From assembly GCA_022842445.1 (NCBI GenBank), contig JALHPO010000008.1, positions 62,001 through 126,000 on the forward strand: a stretch of DNA of 64,000 nucleotides, written 5' to 3'. Both the position numbers and the translations under genes were made by a program. This document shows positions 7,894 through 16,411 of the stretch, piece by piece (within the stretch, counting starts at the first letter, position 1; every line of letters starts with the position of its first letter). Source of the DNA: Nitrospira sp. Its GTDB lineage: Bacteria; Nitrospirota; Nitrospiria; Nitrospirales; Nitrospiraceae. Under the pieces are notes generated by a model. It did not search any database and was not told where the DNA came from. It saw only the letters and a program-made list of their open reading frames with translations.

Positions 7894-9138
7894 ATGAGCC
7901 TCCATCAAGAAACCGTCCTCATCAGCGGACACATTATCGATTCGCTGATTCTGGCGAAGGTGCTGGACATCATCCTGATGATGGGTGGCGCCTTCGACCT
8001 GGAAGACGTGCATATCGGAACCACAAGAGAAGAACCCTCTCGCGCCCGCATCGTCATCCGGGCATCATCGACGACGCTCTTGGACGACATTCTCAAAGCG
8101 ATTCAGCCGCATGGTGCTTGCGCCGAGCGTGAGGCGGACTGTCGAACCGCCGAGGCCCCTGCCGACGGCATTTTCCCCGATGACTTCTATGCCACAACCC
8201 ATTTGCCCACGCAGATCCGACTCCACGGACAGTGGATCGATGTCGATCGGATCGAGATGGATCTCGGCATTCTGGTAGATACGCGGGGAACCGTTGCGCA
8301 CGCCCTCCCCATGGGGGACGTTCGTCAAGGAGGCCGGATCGTGGTCGGCCGTGACGGGGTACGGGTCACTCCCTTGCAGCGCCCGCGCGAGCGGGATGTG
8401 TTTGGATTCATGGAGTCGCAGGTCTCGTCGGAGCGGCCCCATCACCATATCATCACCGATGTCGCCGCCCGGATGCGTCAACTCCGGGAAGGGCACAGGC
8501 AGGGACAGGCGGATTCAAGAGTGTTGCTGGCAGGAGGACCTGCGATCATTCATGCCGGCGGACGGGATGCCTTGACCTGGCTGATCGAGCAGGGGTTCGT
8601 CCATCTCCTGTTCTGCGGAAATGCGCTGGCGGCGCACGATATGGAAGCTGACCTGTACGGCACATCGCTGGGCTATGGATTGGCGGCCGGACGCGCGGTT
8701 CCGCATGGCCATGAACATCATTTGCGAACGATCAATAAAATCCGTGCTATCGGCAGCATCGATGCGGCAGTCACATCGGGAGTGGTGAAGCAGGGCATCA
8801 TGGCAGCCTGTGTCCGTCACAACGTGCCGGTGGTCATGGCCGGAACGATCCGCGATGACGGCCCTCTCCCCGGCGTAATCACCGATTCCGTTCTCGCGCA
8901 GAAGGCCATGCGCGCCGCGATTCCGGGCGTTCGGTTGGCCCTGCTGGTTGCCTCCACGCTGCATGCCGTGGCCACGGGCAATCTCCTGCCGGCCACAGTG
9001 CCGACCGTATGTGTAGACGTGAATCCCTCTGTGCCGATCAAACTGTCCGATCGCGGCAGCTTTCAAGCCGTCGGTCTCGTCATGGACGCGGCATCGTTTC
9101 TCTCCGAACTGGCGAGACTCCTGGGAAGATCGGCATGA
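7894..9138 (+). CDS. LOR/SDH-type ornithine cyclodeaminase (TIGR00300 family)
   Basis: A 414-residue protein resembling the TIGR00300 / LOR-SDH domain family, the same module that forms the C-terminal half of cyanobacterial AgrE/ArgZ, where it converts ornithine to proline and ammonia. Visible features are the N-terminal ACT-like segment (ETVLISGHIIDSLILAKVLDIILMMGGAF) and the nucleotide-binding C-terminal half (VLLAGGPAIIHAGG, HLLFCGNALAAHDMEADLYGTSLG, VPVVMAGTIRDDGPLPGVITD). The start ATG at 7894 has AGGAGA 5-10 nt upstream. It overlaps the following arginine-dihydrolase-like gene by ATGA. Substrate assignment rests on family and neighbour. Confidence 0.8.
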   Translation: MSLHQETVLISGHIIDSLILAKVLDIILMMGGAFDLEDVHIGTTREEPSRARIVIRASSTTLLDDILKAIQPHGACAEREADCRTAEAPADGIFPDDFYATTHLPTQIRLHGQWIDVDRIEMDLGILVDTRGTVAHALPMGDVRQGGRIVVGRDGVRVTPLQRPRERDVFGFMESQVSSERPHHHIITDVAARMRQLREGHRQGQADSRVLLAGGPAIIHAGGRDALTWLIEQGFVHLLFCGNALAAHDMEADLYGTSLGYGLAAGRAVPHGHEHHLRTINKIRAIGSIDAAVTSGVVKQGIMAACVRHNVPVVMAGTIRDDGPLPGVITDSVLAQKAMRAAIPGVRLALLVASTLHAVATGNLLPATVPTVCVDVNPSVPIKLSDRGSFQAVGLVMDAASFLSELARLLGRSA

Positions 9139-9935
9139 CCCGGCTCCTCGTCTGCCCTCCGGACTATTTTGGAATCGAATATGAAATCAACCCCTGGATG
9201 CGCCTCAGCAATCGGGTGGACCATGAACGAGCCGTTCAACAGTGGCATGGTCTGATGCGTGTCTTTGAACAGGATCTGGGGGTGACGCTTGAACGGATGA
9301 CGCCGGTTGCGGGGCTGCCAGACCTGGTATTTACGGCCAATGCCGGGGTCGTGGTCGACTGCACGGCTGTGGTGAGCCGCTTCCGCTATCCTGAACGGCA
9401 ACGGGAGGAGGCATACTTCGAAGACTGGTTTCGCGGGCACGGCTACGCCGTGGTGACATTGGAGAAGGCATTGTTCTTTGAAGGTGCCGGGGACCTCCTT
9501 GGTTTTCCGGATTGTTGGTTCGGCGGCTATAGGCAGCGATCAGACATCCGTGTATTCCCCCATCTCAGCGAGCGATTCCATCGGGAAATTATTCCACTCG
9601 AACTTGTCGACAGCCGGTTTTACCATCTCGATACATGTTTCTGCCCATTGAGCGGAGGAGACCTACTCTATTTCCCGCCTGCCTTCGATTCCTATGGTCA
9701 GTCCGCGATTGTCCAACGAGTTCCGAAGGACCGGCAGCTCCCCGTCCCGGACGATGAGGCGTTACGATTCGCATGCAATGCGGTCTGCGTCGGGAAACAT
9801 GTCGTTCTGCCGTCCGGATGTCCCGCGACCGAACATCTGCTCCAAGCCAGGGGATACCGCACCCATTCCGTTCCTCTCGATGAATTCATGAAATCTGGCG
9901 GTTCGGCGAAGTGCCTGACACTGGCGCTCGACTGA
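9135..9935 (+). CDS. arginine dihydrolase-like guanidine-modifying enzyme
   Basis: A 266-residue amidinotransferase-fold protein. Candidate active-site residues sit in typical motifs: N19 (EIN), N69 (LVFTANAG), E116 (FFEGAGD), H164 (YHLD) and the nucleophile C260 (GGSAKCLTL). The spacing closely follows cyanobacterial ArgZ/AgrE, where the matching domain hydrolyses arginine to ornithine, CO2 and two ammonia. Dimethylarginine hydrolase or arginine deiminase are alternatives, but the partner gene and the Asn at position 69 favour dihydrolase. The start overlaps the stop of the cyclodeaminase gene (ATGA), implying coupled translation. Together the pair should turn arginine into proline and free ammonia. 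Confidence 0.75.
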   Translation: MTRLLVCPPDYFGIEYEINPWMRLSNRVDHERAVQQWHGLMRVFEQDLGVTLERMTPVAGLPDLVFTANAGVVVDCTAVVSRFRYPERQREEAYFEDWFRGHGYAVVTLEKALFFEGAGDLLGFPDCWFGGYRQRSDIRVFPHLSERFHREIIPLELVDSRFYHLDTCFCPLSGGDLLYFPPAFDSYGQSAIVQRVPKDRQLPVPDDEALRFACNAVCVGKHVVLPSGCPATEHLLQARGYRTHSVPLDEFMKSGGSAKCLTLALD

Positions 9936-9981
9936 CTCGAAGACAGTCCCAAAGTCGTCATGTCTTCTCACGAGGCATTAC

Positions 9982-10033
9982 GTCTTCAAGTCGAAAGTCT
10001 GGAGAAGACTTGATGACGTTCTGACTTGAAGAC
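9982..10033. repeat. junction quasi-palindrome with repeated GTCTTCAAGTC word
   Basis: GTCTTCAAGTC (9982-9992) pairs perfectly with GACTTGAAGAC (10023-10033) and imperfectly with GACTTGATGAC (10007-10017), so two alternative hairpins compete for the same left arm. Related pieces (TCTTCAAGG, GTCGTCATGTCTTC) extend on both sides. It lies between convergent genes, so it may serve as terminator for one or both. Confidence 0.6.
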
Positions 10034-10048
10034 CTTTTGACGTCCTCT

Positions 10049-10408
10049 TCAAGGCTTCCTTCTGAAGAGAAACGCTCCATAGAAGCCGGCGATCGCGATC
10101 GTGACCAGTTCAATAGTCAGGAGCATGCGGCTCACAACGGCCTCAGCAGTCGGAGGCGAGAGGATGAACGAGAGCCCGAGAAACTCCGGCTGCTGATCGG
10201 GAGGAGTTTCCCAGGGGGGGCACAGCACAGCGAGGATCAGGGCAGCAACCATTCCATACAATACCGTGATGTTCATCTGCTCCGGGGTTCCGGCATCGAG
10301 GCGAGGCCCTGAAGCTTCACTTCCGCTCTTATCGAGCCGCCGCCCACAGTGCGTACAGAAGCGATTGATTTCAGGTTGTGAACAACTACATGAGGGACAG
10401 GTTTGCAT
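10049..10408 (-). CDS. zinc-ribbon membrane protein
   Basis: A 119-residue protein. Residues 1-26 form a zinc ribbon (CPSCSC ... FCTHCGRRL), and two hydrophobic helices follow (ITVLYGMVAALILAVLC and MLLTIELVTIAIAGFYGAFLF). This zinc_ribbon-plus-TM layout is common among uncharacterised bacterial membrane proteins. GGAGAA lies 6 nt before the ATG. It is downstream of the beta-barrel gene on the same strand, about 95 bp away. Function unknown. Confidence 0.75.
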   Translation of the reverse strand: MQTCPSCSCSQPEINRFCTHCGRRLDKSGSEASGPRLDAGTPEQMNITVLYGMVAALILAVLCPPWETPPDQQPEFLGLSFILSPPTAEAVVSRMLLTIELVTIAIAGFYGAFLFRRKP

Positions 10409-10502
10409 CGACCGTTCTCCAGCGCACCAACAGTCCGTACCACCACGGATAGGCTACACGGACCAGCGTTGGTTTGCTAGATGCACGGCCGAGTGCGAAC
10501 TG

Positions 10503-11294
10503 TTAGAAGTGCATGCTGAGGCCACCGACGGTATGAATGGGAGCATACGTAGCGTCGAAACCGAAGAAGTTACTGTTCTCCTCGAAACTGAATCGAACGT
10601 AGTTGAACTTTCCCTCTGCAAACATAGACAGGTTTCTCGTGAAGTAGTATCTGAGGCCGATGAGGGCGTTGAGGCCCAGCTTTGTGCTCGTCTGAGAAGC
10701 GTCGCCTTGTGAAATCCCAGGATCTTTGATTCGAGCAATAAAGATCCCTGGACCGAAGCCGAAATACGGCTGTAATCTCGTTCCAGGATAGCGGAACATT
10801 AGATTAAGTGGTGCGATCGTCAGCACGTGAAAATTCACTCCTGGGACCGGAGTTGCAGTTGAGAATTCACCGGGCGGGACCGTGACAGCTGGTCCACCGC
10901 CAGAAGGAAGAAAAGTAGTAGGGGCGCTTGTCTGAAACGTAATGTGTTGTTGCTTGATATGAGGGGTGTTGAAAAAAACTTCGGCTTCGATACCGAACCA
11001 TCGAGCTCTAGAAAAATAATGGCCTATTTTCCCCCCGAACAAGAACGCGTTCTTAAGCGATTGGTCATCTACACTTGTCCCACTCGGGATGTTCAACGTT
11101 CCTGTCGGGAATGCAAGGCTTGAACTGGTCAACTCGCCGTCGGACAGCCCCTTCATCGGGCTTGTGAACGTCAGACCAAATTGTCCGGCGATGTAGGTCT
11201 CAGCATACGAACGGGAGACATTTGACGTGGCGACATATGCCACAACAAGCACCGCTATTCCGAAGCAACGAATGGCTGCTGATATCACGTTCAT
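10503..11294 (-). CDS. outer-membrane beta-barrel protein
   Basis: A 263-residue protein with an N-terminal signal peptide (MNVISAAIRCFGIAVLVVAYVATSNVSRSYA) and alternating beta strands with aromatic girdle residues, ending in HTVGGLSMHF with a terminal Phe, the usual signature for outer-membrane barrel insertion. Segments such as PYFGFGPGIFIARI and GLRYYFTRNLSMFAEGKFNYVRF resemble OmpA/OmpW-like small barrels. ATG 11294 has GAGAGGG just upstream; an earlier ATG at 11315 is less well placed. Codons end in A/T more often than in neighbouring housekeeping genes, so recent acquisition or low expression is possible. Confidence 0.78.
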   Translation of the reverse strand: MNVISAAIRCFGIAVLVVAYVATSNVSRSYAETYIAGQFGLTFTSPMKGLSDGELTSSSLAFPTGTLNIPSGTSVDDQSLKNAFLFGGKIGHYFSRARWFGIEAEVFFNTPHIKQQHITFQTSAPTTFLPSGGGPAVTVPPGEFSTATPVPGVNFHVLTIAPLNLMFRYPGTRLQPYFGFGPGIFIARIKDPGISQGDASQTSTKLGLNALIGLRYYFTRNLSMFAEGKFNYVRFSFEENSNFFGFDATYAPIHTVGGLSMHF

Positions 11295-11335
11295 TCGAAC
11301 CCTCTCATATTTCACAGATTCCTGTTCCTGCTTCG

Positions 11336-11363
11336 ATGCTAGCGCTTGCGATCATTCTGACAA
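11336..11363 (-). promoter_or_regulatory. sigma-70-like promoter of the outer-membrane barrel gene
   Basis: On the minus strand TTGTCA (11363-11358), 16 bp, TAGCAT (11341-11336), giving a leader of about 35 nt with the GAGAGGG ribosome site. Confidence 0.45.
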
Positions 11364-11472
11364 AGTCATTTCTCAAATCCTGAGGGTGAGCAAGCCACGT
11401 GCCACCTTCAGGACTTATCATTGCGCGATTGGAGTCGCACACTTGACAGAATCGAGAGGCTCGTTCCATTCG

Positions 11473-11501
11473 TTGACAGACGATCCGGGCCTTCCTATAA
11501 T
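11473..11501 (+). promoter_or_regulatory. consensus sigma-70 promoter for gpsA-larB
   Basis: TTGACA (11473-11478), 17 bp, TATAAT (11496-11501): both hexamers and the spacer match the housekeeping consensus exactly. Transcription would start near 11508, about 40-55 nt before gpsA. Confidence 0.75.
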
Positions 11502-11561
11502 TCGCTCCGCCCAATCGGCTATCGTCCATCAGTTCCTTCCAACCCCATGGGATTTTCCAAC

Positions 11562-12581
11562 ATGCAGGCAGTCCGCACTATGGGTGTGATTGGGGCCGGA
11601 GCCTGGGGGACCGCGTTGGCCAAACATCTGGCCGAGAAGGGGATGACGGTCAGGCTCTGGGCCTATGAACATGACGTGGCGCAGGCCATCAATGCCAGGC
11701 ACGAAAACACGATGTTTCTTCCCGGCGTGACGCTGCCGCGGACGCTCGTCGCAACATCATCGATCGCCGATGCGGTTGACGGCTGCCAGGGCCTCCTATT
11801 CGTCGTCCCCTCACATGTGACCAGATCGGTACTCACGGCACTCGCGCCTTGTATGGCTCACCCCATTCCCCTGATCAGCGCGACAAAAGGGATTGAAGAG
11901 GAAACCGCCAAACTCATGACGCAAGTGATGGACGACGTGCTTCCCCTACCGATGCGATCCATGATCATGGCCTTGTCAGGTCCGAGCTTCGCCGCGGAAC
12001 TCAGTGCGGGGAAACCGACGGCGCTCTGTCTGGCCGGACGTGAACCGGCCCTTGTGCAACAGTTTCAACACACGCTGATGACCCCTGTTTTTCGCGTGTA
12101 CGCCGATACCGATGTCATCGGCGTCCAGCTCGGCGGCGCCCTGAAGAACGTCATGGCGCTGGCTGCCGGTGTGGTCGACGGATTGGAACTCGGGCTGAAT
12201 GCGCGCGCCGCGCTGATCACCAGAGGATTGGCCGAGATCGTTCGCTTAGGCACGGCGATGGGAGCCGACGCGCGGACATTCTACGGACTCTCCGGCATCG
12301 GCGATCTGGTGCTGACCTGCACGGGAACACTCAGTCGAAACCACACAGTGGGAGTGCGGCTCGGCAAGGGCGAGCCGCTGGATACTATCGTAGGCGGAAT
12401 GCACGCAGTCGCGGAAGGTGTGCGGACAGCGCGCGCTGCCCTGGAATTGGCGAGACGGCACGACGTAGACATGCCCATTACACAGGAGATCAATGCAGTG
12501 TTGTTCAACCAGAAGCCCTGCCGGAAAGCCGTCAGCGATTTGATGGTGCGTGACGCAAAACCTGAAAAGGGATCAGCATGA
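11562..12581 (+). CDS. gpsA: glycerol-3-phosphate dehydrogenase [NAD(P)+]
   Basis: A 339-residue enzyme that reduces dihydroxyacetone phosphate to sn-glycerol-3-phosphate for phospholipid synthesis. The N-terminal Rossmann motif is GVIGAGAWGTALA, followed by ISATKGIE, ALSGPSFAAEL and GGALKNVMALAAG with the catalytic lysine, and the GLSGIGDLVLTCTG and EGV motifs of the C-terminal domain. ATG 11562 puts the Rossmann motif at residues 8-15; ATG 11547 is an alternative and neither has a strong ribosome site. The stop overlaps the larB ATG (ATGA), so the two are translated together from the consensus promoter at 11473. Confidence 0.96.
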   Translation: MQAVRTMGVIGAGAWGTALAKHLAEKGMTVRLWAYEHDVAQAINARHENTMFLPGVTLPRTLVATSSIADAVDGCQGLLFVVPSHVTRSVLTALAPCMAHPIPLISATKGIEEETAKLMTQVMDDVLPLPMRSMIMALSGPSFAAELSAGKPTALCLAGREPALVQQFQHTLMTPVFRVYADTDVIGVQLGGALKNVMALAAGVVDGLELGLNARAALITRGLAEIVRLGTAMGADARTFYGLSGIGDLVLTCTGTLSRNHTVGVRLGKGEPLDTIVGGMHAVAEGVRTARAALELARRHDVDMPITQEINAVLFNQKPCRKAVSDLMVRDAKPEKGSA

Positions 12582-13375
12582 GCCCCGAAAAACTTGAACA
12601 GTTGGTACGTCAGATCCGTCAGGGACACGTCACCGTGGAGCAGGCGCTTCAGCGCCTGCGATCTCTCCCCTTTGAAGACCTCGGCTTTGCCTCGCTCGAT
12701 CACCACCGGTCGCTGCGCCAGGGTTTTCCCGAAGTCGTGCTCTGTGAGGGAAAAACCACCGCTCAAGTCGTCGCCATCACGCGCTCATTCATTAAGAAAC
12801 GCGGCCCCTTTCTTGCGACCCGAGCGGAGCCGGCCGTTGCGCGAGCCATCTGCAAGCTGGACCGGCGGGCGCGCTACTATGCGGATGCGCGCATTGTCGC
12901 CATCCATGCGCCCTCCCAGAAACGGCTGGGCCATGTACTCGTCGTGTCGGCAGGCACTGCGGATTCGGCGGTGGCGGAAGAGGCCCGTGTAACAGCGGAA
13001 GTCATGGGCAGCCATGTGGAACGGCTCTATGATGTCGGTGTGGCAGGCATCCATCGCCTGCTTGGAAGGAAAGAGCGGCTCTTCGAGGCGAGGGTTATCA
13101 TCGTCGTCGCAGGCATGGATGGGGCGTTGCCAAGCGTGGTGGGAGGCCTTGTGGAGTGCCCGGTCATCGCGGTGCCGACCAGCCGAGGGTACGGCGCCAG
13201 CTTCGGCGGACTGGCTGCCCTGCTGACGATGTTGAATTCTTGCGCGGCGGGTGTCGGCGTGATGAATATCGACAATGGATTCGGAGCAGGCTGTCTCGCG
13301 CACCGAATCAATATGGGAGGCGCGAGGAGCGGGAAAGGCGCGACAGGCGAGCAAGGTGGGATGCCGGGCAAGTAA
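12578..13375 (+). CDS. larB: LarB, nickel-pincer cofactor biosynthesis carboxylase
   Basis: A 265-residue protein of the LarB/PurE-like family. The C-terminal half is AIR-carboxylase-like (VVSAGTADSAVAEEARVTAEVMG, YDVGVAGIHRLL, VIIVVAGMDGALPSVVGGLV, PVIAVPTSRGYGASFGGLAALLTMLNSCAAGVGVMNIDNGFGAG). LarB carboxylates and hydrolyses nicotinic acid adenine dinucleotide in the first step of nickel-pincer nucleotide synthesis. It overlaps gpsA by 4 nt. larC follows about 760 bp later on the same strand, separated by an opposite-strand gene; larE and larA are not in the window. Confidence 0.93.
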   Translation: MSPEKLEQLVRQIRQGHVTVEQALQRLRSLPFEDLGFASLDHHRSLRQGFPEVVLCEGKTTAQVVAITRSFIKKRGPFLATRAEPAVARAICKLDRRARYYADARIVAIHAPSQKRLGHVLVVSAGTADSAVAEEARVTAEVMGSHVERLYDVGVAGIHRLLGRKERLFEARVIIVVAGMDGALPSVVGGLVECPVIAVPTSRGYGASFGGLAALLTMLNSCAAGVGVMNIDNGFGAGCLAHRINMGGARSGKGATGEQGGMPGK

Positions 13376-13425
13376 CAACTTTCCCGCATCGCGCAGTCGC
13401 GCCCGTCCGCACGTCACGCTTAGCC

Positions 13426-13971
13426 TTATTTCACCTCTAACGTGCCCCGCTTCGGCCACGAGACCATCATCGTGCGAAGGCCCTTGTCTCCATTCTTCAG
13501 CAACTTCATCCGCACTTCGTAGGAATACGTGCCGGAACCGGCGAGCTGTTTGCGATGATCTTGCCCGTCCCAGGAGAGTTCGATGGAAAGCGTGGGCCGT
13601 TCCGTGATGCCGGCCACAGGATGCACTTCCACCGGCCGGCGGTGTGAGAGAAAACGAAGGGAGGTCTTCGACGGAGAACTGATCAACGACGTGACCTCCA
13701 GAATCGTGGCTCCATCCAATTCTTTCGGCACTTGGGCGCTGACTGTGAACTGAAGCGATCCGTTTCCCGGTGTGTACGGGCTAGGGGCCACATTCACGTC
13801 GAGAATCTTCAACTCCGGCTCCGGTCGGGGCGCTCGAGGCTGTTTGTTCTTCGCCCACCCGTCGTCCGAAAGCAGCAACGGAAGGCACAGGCCGACAAGC
13901 AGTCCAACGAGAGGGAAAGTTCTTCGCAGACCGGTTCGAACTCGCGTTGAAACCGACGAGCACGTACTCAT
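13426..13971 (-). CDS. secreted protein with Ig/FlgD-like beta domain
   Basis: A 181-residue exported protein. The N terminus is a signal peptide or membrane anchor (basic, then FPLVGLLVGLCLPLLL), then a proline/lysine linker (KNKQPRAPRPEPELK) and a beta-rich domain of about 120 residues ending with WDGQDHRKQLAGSGTYSYEVRMKLL, which resembles FlgD-like Ig domains (Gly-Tyr-Ser-Tyr strand). No catalytic motif. It is inserted in antisense orientation between larB and larC. The ATG at 13971 is preferred because the signal peptide begins there; a longer frame reaches 14061 but would run through the TTGACA-like element near 14047. Confidence 0.65.
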   Translation of the reverse strand: MSTCSSVSTRVRTGLRRTFPLVGLLVGLCLPLLLSDDGWAKNKQPRAPRPEPELKILDVNVAPSPYTPGNGSLQFTVSAQVPKELDGATILEVTSLISSPSKTSLRFLSHRRPVEVHPVAGITERPTLSIELSWDGQDHRKQLAGSGTYSYEVRMKLLKNGDKGLRTMMVSWPKRGTLEVK

Positions 13972-14132
13972 AAGAATGTCGAGAAAGGGATCGTAGAGTG
14001 GCCGGCGCACCGACTGAGTTGCATTGCACAGTTGGATAGCATAGCCACTACGGACTGTCAATGAGCCGTCGGCATGGATTGCCGTAGACCACCGCCTTGG
14101 GTAAGATGGGCGGCCATCGAATGGAGGATGTA

Positions 14133-15335
14133 GTGGGACGGCATCTGCATTTTGATTGTTTCTCTGGAATCAGCGGGGACATGGTGCTGGGCGCGCTGGT
14201 AAATGCCGGCTTGCCATGGGCGCAATTGATCAACGGGCTCAAACGCCTCAAGCTGAACGGCTACCGATTGCGTCAGCGCGAAGTCCGGCGCGGCGCCCTC
14301 CATGCCACGAAGGTGGATGTCGTCATCCAGCGTGGTTTTCAACATCCTCTCAGCTTATCCCGCATTCGGCGAATTCTTGCGGCCAGCACCCTGCCCGATC
14401 CTGTAAAGACACAGAGCCGCGCCGCCTTCGATCGGCTGGCTGAGGCGGAAGGTCTGGCCCATCGGGTTGCGGCGCGCGATGTGCATTTTCATGAAGTCGG
14501 CGTGATGGACTCCTTTATCGATGTGGTCGGCAGTATCCTGGGATGCCATCTCTTGAACGTCACTCGAGTCACAGCCTCTGCAGTCAACGTCGGAGCCGGT
14601 ACGATTCAGACCTCACACGGACTCTTGCCGGTGCCGGGACCGGCCGTGGCTGCGTTGGCAAAAGGAATTCCGGTATACTCCGACGGTCCCCGCTGTGAGC
14701 TGGCGACGCCGACAGGGATGGCGCTGCTTCGGACACTGACATCGGAGTTCGGCGCAGCCTCGGTGATAGAAACCGCGGTGGTCGGATATGGCGCCGGCGA
14801 CCAAGATCCTGAAGGTTGGCCCAATGCACTGCGTGTGTTTCTCTCGGAAGAGTCTCCCCAGGCAGCACGCCAGACCGATCATATTACGCAAATCGAAACG
14901 AATCTCGATGACCTCAATCCGCAAGCGTATGAGCATGTGATGGAGCGGCTGTTTGCAGTCGGCGCGGTGGATGTCGCCCTGATTCCGGCCATTATGAAAC
15001 GAGGCCGGCCCGGTGTGGTGCTGCGTTGTCTGGCCTCGCGCGATCACACCGATGCGGTGCTGGAGATCCTGTTCCAGGAAACCCCGGCGCTGGGCGCGCG
15101 AATCCAGGAACTGGGCAGACGCATCCTCCCTCGGCGCTTTGTCTCCGTGAAAGTGCCGGGAGGAGTCGTGCGCATGAAAATCGCCGCCATCGGTGCCGGG
15201 TGGGAAAAAGCTGCACCGGAATATATCGACTGCAAGAACATCGCCGATCGAACCGGCCGCCCGCTTAAGAGTGTCATGGAAGCAGCCTCTCGTGCCTATG
15301 ATGGCAGGAAAGACACACGTCATCGGCCGTCATAA
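14133..15335 (+). CDS. larC: LarC, nickel insertion protein for the nickel-pincer cofactor
   Basis: A 400-residue LarC with the N-terminal LHFDCFSGISGDMVLGAL, VHFHEVGVMDSFIDVVG, the TPTGMALL loop and the C-terminal half (QIETNLDDLNPQ, MKRGRPG). LarC is a CTP-dependent cyclometallase that inserts Ni into the pincer nucleotide. In some lactobacilli the gene is split and needs a frameshift; here it is one continuous frame. The start is read as GTG at 14133, because GGAGG at 14123-14127 is spaced 5 nt before it and the protein then starts four residues before the conserved FDCFSG. ATG at 14097, 14106 and 14121 are alternatives. Confidence 0.93.
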   Translation: MGRHLHFDCFSGISGDMVLGALVNAGLPWAQLINGLKRLKLNGYRLRQREVRRGALHATKVDVVIQRGFQHPLSLSRIRRILAASTLPDPVKTQSRAAFDRLAEAEGLAHRVAARDVHFHEVGVMDSFIDVVGSILGCHLLNVTRVTASAVNVGAGTIQTSHGLLPVPGPAVAALAKGIPVYSDGPRCELATPTGMALLRTLTSEFGAASVIETAVVGYGAGDQDPEGWPNALRVFLSEESPQAARQTDHITQIETNLDDLNPQAYEHVMERLFAVGAVDVALIPAIMKRGRPGVVLRCLASRDHTDAVLEILFQETPALGARIQELGRRILPRRFVSVKVPGGVVRMKIAAIGAGWEKAAPEYIDCKNIADRTGRPLKSVMEAASRAYDGRKDTRHRPS

Positions 15336-15400
15336 GAACACACCACCGTGGATTTACTTTTTTCTTTTCACTTTTTAGGACTCAGCTTGCGAGGCGATTC

Positions 15401-16411
15401 GTGACCACCATGCTCTACATCCTCATGTTTGTGGCCTCCGTCGCCGTGACGCTCGGCGGCTGTGCGCTGTTCACCAACGCCGTCGAATGGCTCGGGAAAC
15501 GCCTCGGAGTGTCGGAAGGGGCTGTCGGCAGTATATTTGCCGCGATCGGCACAACATTACCGGAAACGTCCATTCCAATCATCGCCATTTTCTTCGGAGA
15601 GAGCCAGGAAGAAACTGATGTCGGATTAGGTGCAATTCTCGGAGCGCCGTTCATGCTCAGCACGCTGGTGCTGCCGATTCTCGCGTTCCTGCTGATGCTC
15701 TACGCGTGGATGGGCAAACGTACAGCCCGATTTCAGCTGAACTATCGTGAAGTCATCACGGATCTCACGTTTTTTACCGTCGGGTATGTCGTTGCCTTGG
15801 CCTGCATCTACATTCCCTCCCGGCTCGTGCATATCATCGCGGCAGCCGGACTGATTCTTCTGTATGGCGTATATATGAGGCTTAAACTCAGCGCGCCTGA
15901 AGAGGAAGGAGGGGCAGGCGGCCAACTCGAACCGCTGATCTTCGCCAAATCCGCGGCTACACCGTCACGAATCATGATCGGACTACAGGCTTTCGCTGGT
16001 CTGGCCGGACTGATCTTAGGCGCACATCTGTTTGTCAGCGCAGCAGAATCGATGGCCGGGATGTTTGCGGTTTCGCCATTGATCCTTGCACTACTCATCG
16101 CACCACTGGCAACCGAACTGCCGGAGATGTCCAATAGTTTTCTCTGGCTCTATCGCAAAAAAGACCGCCTTGCCGTCGCTAATGTGACCGGCGCGATGGT
16201 TTTTCAGGGGACCATTCCGGTCTCGGTAGGTTTGCTGGGAACCGAGTGGGCCATCGCCTCCTCTGCATCGGTGACGATGGTATTGGCCGTGCAAGCCGTG
16301 GTGTTCTACCTGCTGCAGCTCTTCATCGGCGGCTATTGGAGGGCGTGGTTGCTGAGTAGCGGAGCGCTGCTGTATATAGGCTATACGCTATATTTGGCTT
16401 TGGGACAGTGA
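15401..16411 (+). CDS. CaCA-family Na+/Ca2+ exchanger-like antiporter
   Basis: A 336-residue integral membrane protein with ten or so hydrophobic helices and the two inverted alpha repeats of the Ca2+:cation antiporter family: FAAIGTTLPETSIPIIAIFFG (repeat 1) and IAPLATELPEMSNSFLWLY (repeat 2), each with the ion-binding Glu. A short charged cytoplasmic loop (SAPEEEGGAGGQ) separates the halves. The ion specificity cannot be read from the sequence. Start GTG at 15401. Its stop overlaps the pdxA GTG start by 4 nt, the first link of a four-gene overlapping chain. Confidence 0.85.
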   Translation: MTTMLYILMFVASVAVTLGGCALFTNAVEWLGKRLGVSEGAVGSIFAAIGTTLPETSIPIIAIFFGESQEETDVGLGAILGAPFMLSTLVLPILAFLLMLYAWMGKRTARFQLNYREVITDLTFFTVGYVVALACIYIPSRLVHIIAAAGLILLYGVYMRLKLSAPEEEGGAGGQLEPLIFAKSAATPSRIMIGLQAFAGLAGLILGAHLFVSAAESMAGMFAVSPLILALLIAPLATELPEMSNSFLWLYRKKDRLAVANVTGAMVFQGTIPVSVGLLGTEWAIASSASVTMVLAVQAVVFYLLQLFIGGYWRAWLLSSGALLYIGYTLYLALGQ

